This document shows, one piece after another, positions 34,008 to 44,053 of a stretch of 55,369 nt of DNA. This DNA is from Actinomycetes bacterium. Lineage in GTDB: Bacteria; Actinomycetota; Actinomycetes; Actinomycetales; Microbacteriaceae. A model generated the notes under the pieces. It worked only from the letters and a program-made list of their open reading frames with translations, was not told the origin of the DNA and did no database searches. The position numbers and the translations under genes were made by a program. Positions within the stretch are counted from its first letter, which is position 1. Every line of letters begins with the position of its first letter. The stretch lies in the NCBI GenBank assembly GCA_023431405.1, contig JAEYVZ010000070.1, positions 1 to 55,369 of the forward strand, in the 5' to 3' direction.

Positions 34008-35081
34008 ATGAGCCTGCTGTTCTCCCCCCTCGACCTTCACGGCGTGACCGCACGCAACAGGCTGTGGGTGGCCCCCATGTGCCAGTACTCGTCGGTCGAC
34101 GGGATGCCGAACGCGTGGCACTTCGTGCACCTCTCGCAGTTCGCATCCGGTGGAGCAGGCGTCGTCATCGCCGAGGCGACCGCGGTCGTCCCCGAAGGAC
34201 GCATCACCCCCGACGACACCGGCATCTGGAACGACGAGCAGCGGGACGCGTGGCGCCCGATCGTCGAGCAGCTGCGCTCCCGCGGCGCGGTCGCCGGCAT
34301 CCAGCTCGCCCACGCCGGGCGCAAGGCCTCGACCTGGTCGCCGTTCCTCAGCGAACGCGGAACCGTCCCCGTCGAGAAGGGCGGCTGGGTGACCCAGGCG
34401 CCCTCGGCGATCGCCTACGAAGGATTCGCGACGCCTGAGGCGCTCGACACGGCCGGCATCGACCGGATCGTCGATGCGTTCGCGGCGGCCGCCGTCCGCG
34501 CCGTCGACGCCGGTTTCCAGGTGCTCGAGGTGCACGCCGCGCACGGCTACCTCCTCCACCAGTTCCTCTCCCCTCTCTCGAACGTGCGCACCGACGAGTA
34601 CGGCGGATCGCTCGAGAACCGCGCCCGCCTCCTGCTGCGGGTCGTCGAAGCGGTGCGCGCCGCCGCGCCCGATGTCGCCGTGTTCGTGCGCTTCTCCGCC
34701 ACCGACGCCGCCGACGGCGGGTGGGACGTCGAACAGACCGCGACCGTGGCGGGATGGGCGGCCGAGCGCGGGGCCGAGTTCTTCGACATCTCCAGCGGTG
34801 GTCTGGTCGCCCACCAGCGCATCACGACCGGGCCCGGCTACCAGGTACCGTATGCCTCGGCGATCCGTGCCGCCGGACACGGCCCCGTCGGGGCCGTCGG
34901 GGAGATCACGACCGGAACGCAGGCAGAAGAGATCCTGCAGGCGGGCGAAGCCGACGCGATCCTCGCCGGCCGCGAGTGGCTGCGCGACCCGCACTTCGCG
35001 CTGCGGGCCGCCACCGAGCTCGGCGAGACCGATGCCTCGCTGTGGCCGCCGCAGTACCAGCGCGCGCGTCGCTCCCGCTGA
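34008..35081 (+). CDS. NADH:flavin oxidoreductase, old yellow enzyme (YqjM/NamA type)
   Basis: FMN-dependent ene-reductase of 357 residues with a TIM barrel. LFSPLDLHGVTARNRLWVAP leads into MCQYSS, the YqjM-type redox cysteine context. HAGRK and HAAHGYLLHQFLSP carry substrate and flavin contacts, and NVRTDEYGGSLENR is the family signature. It probably reduces activated C=C bonds or nitro compounds. GGAG upstream supports ATG 34008. Confidence 0.94.
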   Translation: MSLLFSPLDLHGVTARNRLWVAPMCQYSSVDGMPNAWHFVHLSQFASGGAGVVIAEATAVVPEGRITPDDTGIWNDEQRDAWRPIVEQLRSRGAVAGIQLAHAGRKASTWSPFLSERGTVPVEKGGWVTQAPSAIAYEGFATPEALDTAGIDRIVDAFAAAAVRAVDAGFQVLEVHAAHGYLLHQFLSPLSNVRTDEYGGSLENRARLLLRVVEAVRAAAPDVAVFVRFSATDAADGGWDVEQTATVAGWAAERGAEFFDISSGGLVAHQRITTGPGYQVPYASAIRAAGHGPVGAVGEITTGTQAEEILQAGEADAILAGREWLRDPHFALRAATELGETDASLWPPQYQRARRSR

Positions 35082-35084
35082 AGC

Positions 35085-35123
35085 AGCGAGCGGGCCCGGT
35101 CTCATCGACCGGGCCCGCTCGCT
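35085..35123. terminator. Bidirectional terminator, 16-bp perfect stem
   Basis: AGCGAGCGGGCCCGGT (35085-35100) pairs perfectly with 35108-35123 around a 7-nt loop. It starts 3 nt after the old yellow enzyme stop and precedes the convergent CNNM gene end at 35175. Confidence 0.85.
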
Positions 35124-35174
35124 ATGCGCTCGCGGCGCGCTGGGGCATTCCCGCTGAAGCGCCCTGCGGGAGGT

Positions 35175-36230
35175 TCAGCGCCGCCGCCGCGTCGCGTCGT
35201 TCACCTCTCCGACGAGTTCCTCGATGATGTCCTCCAGGAACAGCACGGCCGTCGTCTCGCCGCGGGCGTTGCGCACCTGCGCGAGGTGGCGGCTGGAGCG
35301 GCGCATGAGCGCGAGGGCGTCTTCGAGGTCGGTCGTCGCCGACACCGGCACCATGTGGTGGATGCGCTTGCGCTGGATCGGAACGGTGGCCGCCGACTCC
35401 ACGCCGGGAGCCTCCGCAGCGCGCAGCACGTCCTTCAGATGCACGTAGCCCATGGGCACCCCGTCGGCATCCACGATGACGTAGCGGGAGAACCCGTGCC
35501 GGGCGACAGCGCGCTCGATCTCGTCGGGCGTCGTGGTCTCGGGGAGCGTGACGAGCTCAGAGAGGGGAACGGCGATGTCCTTCGCCTTCTTCTCCGTGAA
35601 CTCCACCGCCGCCGTCACCGCTCCCGAAGCATCGTCGAGCACGCCTTCGATGCGCGACTGGTTGACGATCGTCGCCACCTCATCGAGCGTGAAGGTGGAC
35701 GCCGCCTCGTCCTTCGGCTCCACCCGGAACAGGCGCACCACGTGGTTGGCCGTCCAGTTCAGCGCGAAGATCACCGGCAGGAACACCTTCGACACCCACA
35801 CGAGAGGGGTCGCGAGCATCAGCACGGCGCGGTCGGGAACCGAGAACGCGAGGTTCTTCGGCACCATCTCGCCGAACACGACGTGGAGATACGAGACCAG
35901 CACGAGGGCGAGAGCGAACGCGACGCCGCCGATGACCGCCTCGCTCCAGCCCGTGAGTCCGAGCGGCACCTCCAGGAGGTGATGGATGGCGGGTTCCGAC
36001 ACGTTCAAGATGAGCAGCGAGCAGATCGTGATGCCGAGCTGGCTCGTCGCGAGCATGAGCGTCGCGTGCTCCATCGCGTAGAGCGCGGTCTTGGCAGACC
36101 TCGATCCCTTCTCGGCGAGCGGCTCGATCTGCGAGCGGCGCGCCGAGATGACGGCGAACTCCGCGCCGACGAAGAAGGCGTTGAACACCAGCAGCACGAA
36201 CAGCCATGCGATTCCGGCCCAGTCGTTCAT
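35175..36230 (-). CDS. CNNM/CorC-like transporter (DUF21 plus CBS domains)
   Basis: Membrane protein of 351 residues. The N-terminal DUF21 domain (about 1-180) has four hydrophobic segments with NAFFVGAEFAVISARRSQIE and GEMVPKNLAFS, the usual CNNM phrases. A CBS pair follows at about 205-330. The C-terminal CorC/HlyC domain of the longer upstream paralogue is absent. The family is linked to magnesium or cobalt efflux. It is translated from an ATG overlapping the upstream paralogue by 4 nt, so the two may form a heteromer. Confidence 0.9.
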   Translation of the reverse strand: MNDWAGIAWLFVLLVFNAFFVGAEFAVISARRSQIEPLAEKGSRSAKTALYAMEHATLMLATSQLGITICSLLILNVSEPAIHHLLEVPLGLTGWSEAVIGGVAFALALVLVSYLHVVFGEMVPKNLAFSVPDRAVLMLATPLVWVSKVFLPVIFALNWTANHVVRLFRVEPKDEAASTFTLDEVATIVNQSRIEGVLDDASGAVTAAVEFTEKKAKDIAVPLSELVTLPETTTPDEIERAVARHGFSRYVIVDADGVPMGYVHLKDVLRAAEAPGVESAATVPIQRKRIHHMVPVSATTDLEDALALMRRSSRHLAQVRNARGETTAVLFLEDIIEELVGEVNDATRRRR

Positions 36231-37573
36231 CGGCGTCCTCCCCCCTCGGTCTCCGCTTTCACGGCTCGCTCCGCCTCCTCCGACATCGGCGTCGGCGTGA
36301 ACTTCACGCGCCCCACCCGGCGTCCGTCCATGCGGGCGACCGTGAGTGTCCCGTCGTCGATCTCGACGGTGTCGCCCGCGACGGGGATCCGCTCCAGGGT
36401 CGACATGATGAACCCGCCGACCGTGTCGTACACGTCGCCCTCGGGCACGCGGATGCCGGTGCGATCGAGCAGTTCGTCGGGCCTCAGGTCGGCGGGGAAG
36501 GTCACCCCGTCATCCGCACGGACGATGCCGGCGCGACTGCGGTCGTGCTCGTCGAGCACTTCCCCGACGATCTCCTCCACGAGGTCTTCGAGCGTCACGA
36601 CCCCGGCGGTGCCGCCGTACTCGTCCACGACGATCGCCATCTGGTAGCCGCGGGCGCGCAGCTCTGCCATGAGCCCGTCGAGGTGCACCGCTTCCGGAAC
36701 CCGCAGCGGCTCCTCCGCGATCGCGGCGGCCGGGACGTCAGCGCGGCGGTCACGGGGAACGCTGACGGCTTGCTTGACGTGCACGATGCCGGTGATGTCG
36801 TCGAGCGACTCGCCGAAGACCGGGAACCGGCTGTGGCCGGTGCGGCGGGCGAGCTGGATCACCTCTTCGACGCTGTCTCCCGCCGCCACCGCGTGCATGC
36901 GGGGCCGGGGGGTCATGACGTCGGCGGTGGTCAGGCGGGCGAAGGTGAGCGTGCGGTCGAGGAGGGATGCCGTGTCCTCCTCCAGCACTCCCGCACTGGC
37001 CGAGCGGCGGACGAGGCTCGAGAGCTCCTCGGCGGTGCGGGCCCCGGACAGCTCTTCCTTCGGCTCGATCCCCATCGCCCGGAGGACTCCGTTGGCGCTG
37101 CCGTTGAGCACGCTGATGGCCGGGCGGAAGACGGTCGTGAACGCCACCTGGAAAGGCATAACGAGCTTGGCGGTCTGTCGCGGTATGGCCAGCGCGAAGT
37201 TCTTCGGGACGAGCTCGCCGATGATCATCGAGAACACGGTCGCGATGGAGATCGCCACGACGACGGCGATGGGTCGCGAGGCGGATGCCGGGATCCCCCA
37301 CGCCGTGAACACGGGGCTCAGCAGGTTCGACAGCGCCGGCTCCATCGTGTAACCCGTGAGGAGCGTGGTGAGGGTGATGCCCAGCTGCGCGCTGGACAGG
37401 TGCGTCGAGGTGATCCGCAGCGCGCCGATCGTGAGCGCGAGACGGGATTCACCGGCGGCCTGACGTCGTTCGAGCTCCGCGCGATCGAGGTTCACGAGCG
37501 CGAACTCGCTGGCGACGAACAGGCCGGTCCCGATCGTCAGGAGGAGCCCCACGCCCAACATGACGTAGTCCAT
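36227..37573 (-). CDS. CNNM/CorC-like transporter (DUF21, CBS pair, CorC_HlyC)
   Basis: Membrane protein of 448 residues. DUF21 spans about 1-195 with GLFVASEFALVNLDRAELE and GELVPKNFALA; the CBS pair spans about 215-340 (VMTPRPRMHAV, GHSRFPVFGES, VVDEYGGTAGVVTLEDLVEE); a CorC_HlyC transporter-associated domain with VGGFIMSTLERIP ends the protein. The family is associated with divalent cation efflux, not true haemolysis. GGGGGTGA precedes ATG 37573. TAGAAT at 37696-37691 may be the promoter, leaving a leader near 110 nt. It is the first gene of the two-gene operon. Confidence 0.92.
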   Translation of the reverse strand: MDYVMLGVGLLLTIGTGLFVASEFALVNLDRAELERRQAAGESRLALTIGALRITSTHLSSAQLGITLTTLLTGYTMEPALSNLLSPVFTAWGIPASASRPIAVVVAISIATVFSMIIGELVPKNFALAIPRQTAKLVMPFQVAFTTVFRPAISVLNGSANGVLRAMGIEPKEELSGARTAEELSSLVRRSASAGVLEEDTASLLDRTLTFARLTTADVMTPRPRMHAVAAGDSVEEVIQLARRTGHSRFPVFGESLDDITGIVHVKQAVSVPRDRRADVPAAAIAEEPLRVPEAVHLDGLMAELRARGYQMAIVVDEYGGTAGVVTLEDLVEEIVGEVLDEHDRSRAGIVRADDGVTFPADLRPDELLDRTGIRVPEGDVYDTVGGFIMSTLERIPVAGDTVEIDDGTLTVARMDGRRVGRVKFTPTPMSEEAERAVKAETEGGGRR

Positions 37574-37750
37574 CACTCGTCACCCCCGCTCCGAAGAGAG
37601 AAGGCCATTGTGCGGTGATCGGCGCTTCTGCGGGAAGTGGGTCGGTGGGGCGGGCGTCTGCAACTAGGAGGGTCGTCCATCGTGCGAAAGATTCTACGGC
37701 ACGCCCGTTGCCACAGCACCGGGGGCATCGCTGCCCGAGACGCCGTCCGG

Positions 37751-39208
37751 TCACCAGGAGACGGGGAGCGCCTTGCCCTCTTCGTAGCCTGCCGCCGACT
37801 GCAGTCCGACGAGCGCACGCTCGTGGAACTCGGCGACGGAGGCGGCACCCGCGTAGGTGAACGACGAGCGCACGCCCGAGGTGATCATGTCGACGAGGTC
37901 CTCCACCGACGGCCGCTGCGGGTCGAGATAGATGCGCGACGACGAGATCCCCTCCGCGAAGAGCTCCTTGCGCGCCCGCTCATAGGGGTCGAGGCGCCCG
38001 AAGCGCCCGTGCACGGCCTTCGTGGAGGCCATCCCCCACGACTCCTTGTACACGCGCCCCGCCTCGTCGACCTCGAGTCCGCCGGGGGCCTCGATGGTGC
38101 CGGCGAACCAGGAGCCGATCATGACGGATGCCGCACCTGCCGCCAGCGCCAGCGCCACATCACGGGGGTAGCGCACCCCGCCGTCGGCCCACACGTGGGC
38201 ACCGTGGGCGGCGGCGGCCTCCGCCGTCTCGAGCACCGCGGAGAACTGCGGGCGGCCGACGGCGGTCATCTTGCGCGTCGTGCACATGGCGCCCGGCCCC
38301 ACGCCGACCTTGAGGATGGTCGCTCCCGCCTCGACGAGATCGTCGACACCGTCGGCGGTGACGATGTTGCCTGCCGCGATGGGGATGCCGAGGTCGAGCG
38401 CGGCGACCTGGCGCAGCGCGCGCAGCATGCTCTCCTGGTGGCCGTGGGCCGTGTCGACCACGAGCACGTCCACACCCCCGGCCGCCAGTGCGCGTGCCTT
38501 CTCGGCGACGTCGCCGTTGATGCCGACCGCGGCGGCCACGATGAGCCGGCCGTCACGGTCGACCGCGGGCCGGTAGAGGCTCGCCCGCAGCGCGGTGCGC
38601 TGCGACAGGGTTCCCACGAGGTGTCCGTGCTGCACGACGCAGACGATCTCGGCCTCGGCGGCGATCATGAGGTCGAACGCATGGCGCGCGTCGGTGACGT
38701 CGTCGGCGTCGATGGAGGCGGTGCGCCCGCGGGCGAGATCGCCCAGACGTGCGTCGGGCAGCGCCGTCCCGAGCCGCTGCGCGGGGACGACTCCGAGGAT
38801 GTCGTCGATGTGGACGCGGCCGCCGCGTTCGACGGCGACGACGACGCCGTGACCGGGCGTGGGCGGGAGAAGGGCCGCGGCATCCTCGACCGTCGCATCG
38901 GGGGGAAGGACGAGCGGGGTGTCCCACACGACCGGCTGCGCCTTGACCCACCGGATCGCCGCGTCGAGCTCCTGCAGGGGCATGTCCTGCGGGAGGACGC
39001 CCAGTCCGCCGCGCCGTGCGAGCGTGGCCGCGAGGCGGGCACCGGTCACCGAGTTCATGTTCGACGCGACCAGCGGAATGCTCGCGCTGGTGCCGTCGTG
39101 CGGCGACAGGTCGACGTCGAGCCTGCTCGATATCCCCGACTTCCGGGGGACGAGGAAGACATCCGAATAGGTCAGGTCGACCTGGGGCCGTTCGCCGGAG
39201 AACTGCAT
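37751..39208 (-). CDS. guaB1: GuaB1-family IMP dehydrogenase-related protein (GMP reductase)
   Basis: TIM-barrel enzyme of 485 residues. The flavour of the active-site loop GVGPGAMCTTRKMTAVGRPQ, with the catalytic Cys near 305, and GIPIAAGNIVTADG and DGGVRYPRD are those of the IMPDH/GMPR family. A CBS pair is inserted at about 95-210. The GuaB1 group has been shown in Mycobacterium smegmatis to be a GMP reductase, so it probably converts GMP to IMP with NADPH rather than making XMP. ATG 39208 is preferred over the upstream extension: TACCGT (39220-39215) sits 6 nt before it. Confidence 0.92.
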   Translation of the reverse strand: MQFSGERPQVDLTYSDVFLVPRKSGISSRLDVDLSPHDGTSASIPLVASNMNSVTGARLAATLARRGGLGVLPQDMPLQELDAAIRWVKAQPVVWDTPLVLPPDATVEDAAALLPPTPGHGVVVAVERGGRVHIDDILGVVPAQRLGTALPDARLGDLARGRTASIDADDVTDARHAFDLMIAAEAEIVCVVQHGHLVGTLSQRTALRASLYRPAVDRDGRLIVAAAVGINGDVAEKARALAAGGVDVLVVDTAHGHQESMLRALRQVAALDLGIPIAAGNIVTADGVDDLVEAGATILKVGVGPGAMCTTRKMTAVGRPQFSAVLETAEAAAAHGAHVWADGGVRYPRDVALALAAGAASVMIGSWFAGTIEAPGGLEVDEAGRVYKESWGMASTKAVHGRFGRLDPYERARKELFAEGISSSRIYLDPQRPSVEDLVDMITSGVRSSFTYAGAASVAEFHERALVGLQSAAGYEEGKALPVSW

Positions 39209-39408
39209 GACCCCACGGTACCCACTCGGGTGGCGGGTGGGGTGGCCGGACGTCGCCGCTGTGGACACTCCGACCCCGCATGATGACGTGTCGCGGGCCT
39301 CGGCCGGCACCGCACGGGCATGATCCTGGGCTACCCTAGAGAGACGTGTGCGTGCGCCGCCCCCCGGCCCGCACGAACCAGGATTTCACCGATGAAAGCA
39401 GGCGAAAC

Positions 39409-42400
39409 GTGTCCAGCCAGGTGACCGGCGCGGGAACATCGAGCGACGGCGAGTTCGGCGCCAACGAATGGCTCGTCGCCGAGATGTACGAGCAGTACAC
39501 CAAGGACCGCAATTCCGTCGACCAGGCATGGTGGCCGATCCTCGACGCGTACAAGCCCGAGGGATCCTCCGCAGCCTCGGCTCCCGCAGCTCCGGCGTCA
39601 TCGCCCGCCGCTTCCGCGTCGAGCCCGGTGACCGCACCCGTCCCCGTCGTGGGCGCACAGCCGGTCGCCCGCCCGACGGCCCGTCCCCCCGCCCCGCAGC
39701 CCGTGCCCGCCCCGGCGCCCAAGGCCGCCCCTGCCGCCACCCCCCGCGAAAGCGCCGAAGACGTCGTCACGCCGCTGCGCGGGATGACCAAGACGCTCGC
39801 GTCGAACATGGACGAGTCGCTCACCGTCCCGACGGCCACGAGCGTGCGCACGGTGCCGGCGAAGCTCATGATCGACAACCGGATCGTGATCAACAACCAC
39901 ATGGCCCGCACGCGCGGCGGCAAGGTGAGCTTCACCCACCTCATCGGCTGGGCGCTCATCCAGGCACTGAAGGCCTTCCCGAGCCAGAACGTGTACTACG
40001 CGGAGGTCGACGGCAAGCCCTCCGTCGTCGCTCCCGCGCACATCAACCTGGGGATCGCGATCGACCTCCCCAAGCCCGACGGCACCCGCGCCCTCATGGT
40101 GCCGAGCATCAAGCAGGCCGAGACGCTCACGTTCAACGAATACCTCTCCGCCTACGAAGACCTCGTCAAGCGGGCGCGCGCCAACAAGTTGACGGCCGCC
40201 GATTTCCAGGGCACGACGATCTCGCTCACGAACCCGGGCGGCATCGGAACGGTCCACTCCGTCCCGCGTCTCATGAAGGGCCAGGGCTGCATCGTCGGCG
40301 CCGGCGCCCTCGAGTACCCGGCCGAGTTCCAGGGCTCCAGCGAGAAGACCCTCGTGGAGCTCGGCATCGGCAAGACCATCACGCTCACGAGCACCTACGA
40401 CCACCGCGTCATCCAGGGGGCCGGCTCCGGCGAGTTCCTCAAGATCGTCCACGAGCTCCTCATCGGCCAGCGCGGCTTCTACGAGGGCATCTTCGCGGCG
40501 CTGCGCATCCCCTACGCGCCCATCCACTGGGCGGGCGACATCAACGTCGACATCGCGGAGCGCGTCGACAAGACCGCCCGCGTGCAGGAGCTCATCAACT
40601 CGTTCCGCGTCCGCGGTCACCTCATGGCCGACATCGACCCGCTCGAGTACGTGCAGCGCACGCACCCCGACCTCGAGATCGAGTCGCACGGCCTCACCTT
40701 CTGGGACCTCGACCGCGAATTCGTCACCGGCGGCTTCGGCGGCAAGCGCACCATGAAGCTGCGCGAGATCCTCGGGGTCCTGCGCGACTCGTACTGCCGC
40801 ACGATCGGCATCGAGTACATGCACATCCAAGACCCGGCCCAGCGCAAGTGGTTCCAGGACAACGTCGAGGTCAAGTACCAGAAGCCCGGCCACGACGAGC
40901 AGATGCGCATCCTCGACAAGCTCAACCAGGCCGAGGCGTTCGAGACCTTCCTGCAGACCAAGTACGTCGGACAGAAGCGCTTCAGCCTCGAAGGCGGGGA
41001 GTCGCTCATCCCGCTGCTCGACGAGATCCTGCAGGGCGCTGCCGGTGCCGGGCTCGACGGCGCGGCCATCGGCATGGCCCACCGCGGCCGCCTGAACGTG
41101 CTCACCAACATCGCCGGCAAGACCTACGGCCAGGTGTTCCGCGAGTTCGAGGGCTCCGTCGCCATCGGCTCCAAGAGCGGCTCGGGTGACGTCAAGTACC
41201 ACCTCGGCACCGAGGGCACCTTCGTCTCCGACAGCGGCGACGAGCTGCCCGTGTACCTCGCCGCCAACCCGTCGCACCTCGAGACCGTCGACGGCGTGCT
41301 GGAGGGCATCGTCCGCGCCAAGCAGGACCGGATGCCGATCGGCACCTTCTCCTGGCTCCCGATCCTCGTCCACGGCGACGCGGCGTTCGCCGGCCAGGGT
41401 GTCGTCGTCGAGACGCTGCAGATGTCGCAGCTGCGCGGCTACCGCACCGGCGGCACCGTGCACGTGGTCGTCAACAACCAGGTGGGCTTCACGACCCTCC
41501 CCCAGGACGGCCGCACGTCGAACTACGCGACCGACGTCGCCAAGACGATCCAGGCGCCGATCTTCCACGTCAACGGCGACGACCCCGAGGCCGTTGTCCG
41601 GGTCGCGGAGCTCGCCTTCCGCTACCGCGAGGAGTTCCACCGCGACGTCGTCGTCGACCTCGTCTGCTACCGCCGCCGCGGTCACAACGAGGGTGACGAC
41701 CCGTCGATGACGCAGCCGCTCATGACGAACCTCATCGAGGCGAAGCGCTCCGTGCGCCGGCTGTACACCGAGTCGCTCGTCGGCCGCGGTGACATCACCG
41801 AGGAGGAGTACGAGAAGGCCAAGAAGGACTTCCAGGACCGGCTGGAGGTCGCCTTCGCGGAGACCCACGCCGCCGAGACCGGCTCGAACCGGGTCGTCAC
41901 CACGAGCGGCTCGTTCGAGGTGGCCGTCGGCGAACCCGACACGACCGGCGTCTCCACGGAGATCGTCGCCAAGATCGGCGATGCGTTCGTCAACCGTCCC
42001 GACGGCTTCACGGTGCACACCAAGCTGCAGCAGCTGCTCGACAAGCGTCTCGACATGAGCCGCAAGGGCGGCATCGACTGGGCCTTCGGCGAGCTGCTCG
42101 CCTTCGGCTCGCTCTTGATGGAGGGCACCAATGTGCGCCTCGCCGGCCAGGACGCCCGCCGCGGAACGTTCGTCCAGCGCCACGCGATCATGCACGACCG
42201 CGTGAACGGCCAGGAGTGGCTGCCGCTGGCGAACCTCGGCGACGGTCAGGGTCGCTTCTACGTCTACGACTCCCTGCTGAGCGAGTACGCCGCGATGGCC
42301 TTCGAGTACGGGTACTCGGTCGAGCGCGCCGACACTCTCACCCTCTGGGAGGCGCAGTTCGGCGACTTCGCCAACGGCGCCCAGTCGGTCATCGACGAGT

Positions 42401-43095
42401 ACATCTCGGCCGCCGACCAGAAGTGGGGCCAGCAGTCGAGCGTCGTGCTGCTGCTCCCGCACGGGTACGAGGGCCAGGGCCCCGACCACTCGTCGGCCCG
42501 CATCGAGCGGTACCTGCAGCTGTGCGCGCAGGACAACATGGCCGTCGCGCGCCCCTCGACGCCCGCCTCGTACTTCCACCTGCTGCGCCGCCAGGCCTAC
42601 GCCCGGCCGCGCCGTCCGCTCATCGTGTTCACTCCCAAGGCGATGCTGCGCCTCCGGGGTGCCACCAGCGCGGTCGACGACTTCACGCACGGCCGGTTCG
42701 AGCCGGTGCTCGACGACGATCGCGGCCTCGACAAGAACGCCGTGCGCCGCGTGCTCCTGCACTCCGGAAAGATCCACTGGGACCTCAAGGCGGAGCTCGA
42801 GAAGAACCCGAACCCCGAGATCGCCCTCGTGCGGCTGGAGCAGTTCTACCCCGCGCCGGTCGATGAGCTCAACGCCGTGGTCGAGGCCTACCCGAACGCG
42901 GAGCTCGTGTGGGTGCAGGACGAACCGGAGAACCAGGGCGCGTGGCCGTTCATCGCCCTCGAGGTCGTCAAGAACCTCAAGGGGCGCTCGATCCGCCGCG
43001 TCTCGCGCAGTGCAGCCGCCTCCACGGCGACCGGCTCGCCCAAGGTGCACGCGATCGAGCAGGCTGCGCTCATGAGCGAGGCTCTGACGCTCTGA
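39409..43095 (+). CDS. kgd: Multifunctional 2-oxoglutarate decarboxylase/dehydrogenase E1-E2 (Kgd/OdhA)
   Basis: Very large TCA-cycle enzyme of 1228 residues with the actinobacterial E2-E1 fusion. An N-terminal 45-residue segment (GEFGANEWLVAEMYEQYTKD) recruits partners. A Pro/Ala linker lies at about 50-110. A succinyltransferase-like domain at about 115-360 has DHRVIQG near 331-337 but no lipoyl domain. The thiamine-diphosphate E1 domain fills the rest, with GDAAFAGQG near 657 and NNQVGFTT near 689. It decarboxylates 2-oxoglutarate and, with lipoamide partners, forms succinyl-CoA. The GTG at 39409 follows AAAGCAGG. TACCCT at 39332-39337 is a candidate -10. Confidence 0.97.
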   Translation: MSSQVTGAGTSSDGEFGANEWLVAEMYEQYTKDRNSVDQAWWPILDAYKPEGSSAASAPAAPASSPAASASSPVTAPVPVVGAQPVARPTARPPAPQPVPAPAPKAAPAATPRESAEDVVTPLRGMTKTLASNMDESLTVPTATSVRTVPAKLMIDNRIVINNHMARTRGGKVSFTHLIGWALIQALKAFPSQNVYYAEVDGKPSVVAPAHINLGIAIDLPKPDGTRALMVPSIKQAETLTFNEYLSAYEDLVKRARANKLTAADFQGTTISLTNPGGIGTVHSVPRLMKGQGCIVGAGALEYPAEFQGSSEKTLVELGIGKTITLTSTYDHRVIQGAGSGEFLKIVHELLIGQRGFYEGIFAALRIPYAPIHWAGDINVDIAERVDKTARVQELINSFRVRGHLMADIDPLEYVQRTHPDLEIESHGLTFWDLDREFVTGGFGGKRTMKLREILGVLRDSYCRTIGIEYMHIQDPAQRKWFQDNVEVKYQKPGHDEQMRILDKLNQAEAFETFLQTKYVGQKRFSLEGGESLIPLLDEILQGAAGAGLDGAAIGMAHRGRLNVLTNIAGKTYGQVFREFEGSVAIGSKSGSGDVKYHLGTEGTFVSDSGDELPVYLAANPSHLETVDGVLEGIVRAKQDRMPIGTFSWLPILVHGDAAFAGQGVVVETLQMSQLRGYRTGGTVHVVVNNQVGFTTLPQDGRTSNYATDVAKTIQAPIFHVNGDDPEAVVRVAELAFRYREEFHRDVVVDLVCYRRRGHNEGDDPSMTQPLMTNLIEAKRSVRRLYTESLVGRGDITEEEYEKAKKDFQDRLEVAFAETHAAETGSNRVVTTSGSFEVAVGEPDTTGVSTEIVAKIGDAFVNRPDGFTVHTKLQQLLDKRLDMSRKGGIDWAFGELLAFGSLLMEGTNVRLAGQDARRGTFVQRHAIMHDRVNGQEWLPLANLGDGQGRFYVYDSLLSEYAAMAFEYGYSVERADTLTLWEAQFGDFANGAQSVIDEYISAADQKWGQQSSVVLLLPHGYEGQGPDHSSARIERYLQLCAQDNMAVARPSTPASYFHLLRRQAYARPRRPLIVFTPKAMLRLRGATSAVDDFTHGRFEPVLDDDRGLDKNAVRRVLLHSGKIHWDLKAELEKNPNPEIALVRLEQFYPAPVDELNAVVEAYPNAELVWVQDEPENQGAWPFIALEVVKNLKGRSIRRVSRSAAASTATGSPKVHAIEQAALMSEALTL

Positions 43096-43105
43096 GCATG
43101 ACCCC

Positions 43106-44047
43106 GTGACTGCGCCCGGTTCACCGGACCATCCGGCCGCGCTCGGGCACGTGGCCCTGGTCGTCAACCCCGCTGCCCGCGGCGGCTCGGTCGGCGACCT
43201 GCCCGAACGCGTCGCCGAGCGCCTTCGCAGCGCCGGGATCCGCACCACCGTCGTCTCGGGCGGCAGCGCCGCCGAATCGACCGCCCTCCTGCGCACAGCG
43301 CTGGAGGCGGGAGCCGATGCCGTGCTGGTCGCGGGGGGCGACGGCACCGTCTCACTGGCCATCCAGGAGCTCGCCGGCACCGGCATCCCGCTCGGCATCG
43401 TCCCTACCGGCACGGGCAACGACCTGGCGGCCGCCGTGGGCCTGCGCGAACTCGATGCCGCCGGGGCCGCGGATGCCGTGATCGCGGGGCGCACGCGCAC
43501 GATCGACGTGGCGCGCGTCACCGCGCGCGACGGCAGCCAGCGCCTGTTCGGCACGGTGCTCGCGAGCGGATTCGACTCCCGCGTCAACGACCGCGCGAAC
43601 CGGATGCGATGGCCGCGGGGGCACGCCCGTTACAACCTGGCGCTGCTGATCGAGTTCGTGACGCTGCGCGGGCTCCTCTACACCGTGGAGATCACCGGCC
43701 CCGGAGGAGACGTCGAGCACCTCGACGGCGCCTACGTGATGGCGACCGTCGGCAATTCGCGCAGCTACGGCGGCGGCATCCCGATCTGCCCGGATGCCGA
43801 TCCCGCCGACGGGCTGCTCGACGTGCTCCTGGTGCGACCAGCGGGTCGCCTCCGCCTGCTGCGGCTGCTCCCCCGCGTGTACCGGGGCACCCACACGGCC
43901 GTCGACGAGGTCATCACACGCCGCGCGAGCTCGGTGCGTCTGGCGTCGCCGCGCGTCACGGCCTACGCCGACGGGGATCCGGTGGGCGCCCTGCCGCTGC
44001 GCATCGACGTCGTGCCCCGTGCGCTGACGGTGTTCAGCGTCTCCTGA
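43106..44047 (+). CDS. Diacylglycerol/sphingosine kinase-family lipid kinase
   Basis: Lipid kinase of 313 residues in the DagK/YegS family. The nucleotide loop GGDGTVSLAI is near 76-85, and PTGTGNDLA near 98-106 is the second signature. YGGGIPICPDADPADG is the usual later segment. It probably phosphorylates diacylglycerol or a related lipid at the membrane. It begins at GTG 43106, 10 nt after the kgd stop, with no promoter between, so it rides on the kgd transcript. An ATG at 43098 is out of frame. Confidence 0.92.
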   Translation: MTAPGSPDHPAALGHVALVVNPAARGGSVGDLPERVAERLRSAGIRTTVVSGGSAAESTALLRTALEAGADAVLVAGGDGTVSLAIQELAGTGIPLGIVPTGTGNDLAAAVGLRELDAAGAADAVIAGRTRTIDVARVTARDGSQRLFGTVLASGFDSRVNDRANRMRWPRGHARYNLALLIEFVTLRGLLYTVEITGPGGDVEHLDGAYVMATVGNSRSYGGGIPICPDADPADGLLDVLLVRPAGRLRLLRLLPRVYRGTHTAVDEVITRRASSVRLASPRVTAYADGDPVGALPLRIDVVPRALTVFSVS

Positions 44048-44053
44048 GGTTCG

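Noticed and set aside
39598..43587. 1329-codon minus-strand open frame opposite kgd
   Set aside because: Low-complexity antisense translation of a well-supported gene, with no start signal or recognisable domain.
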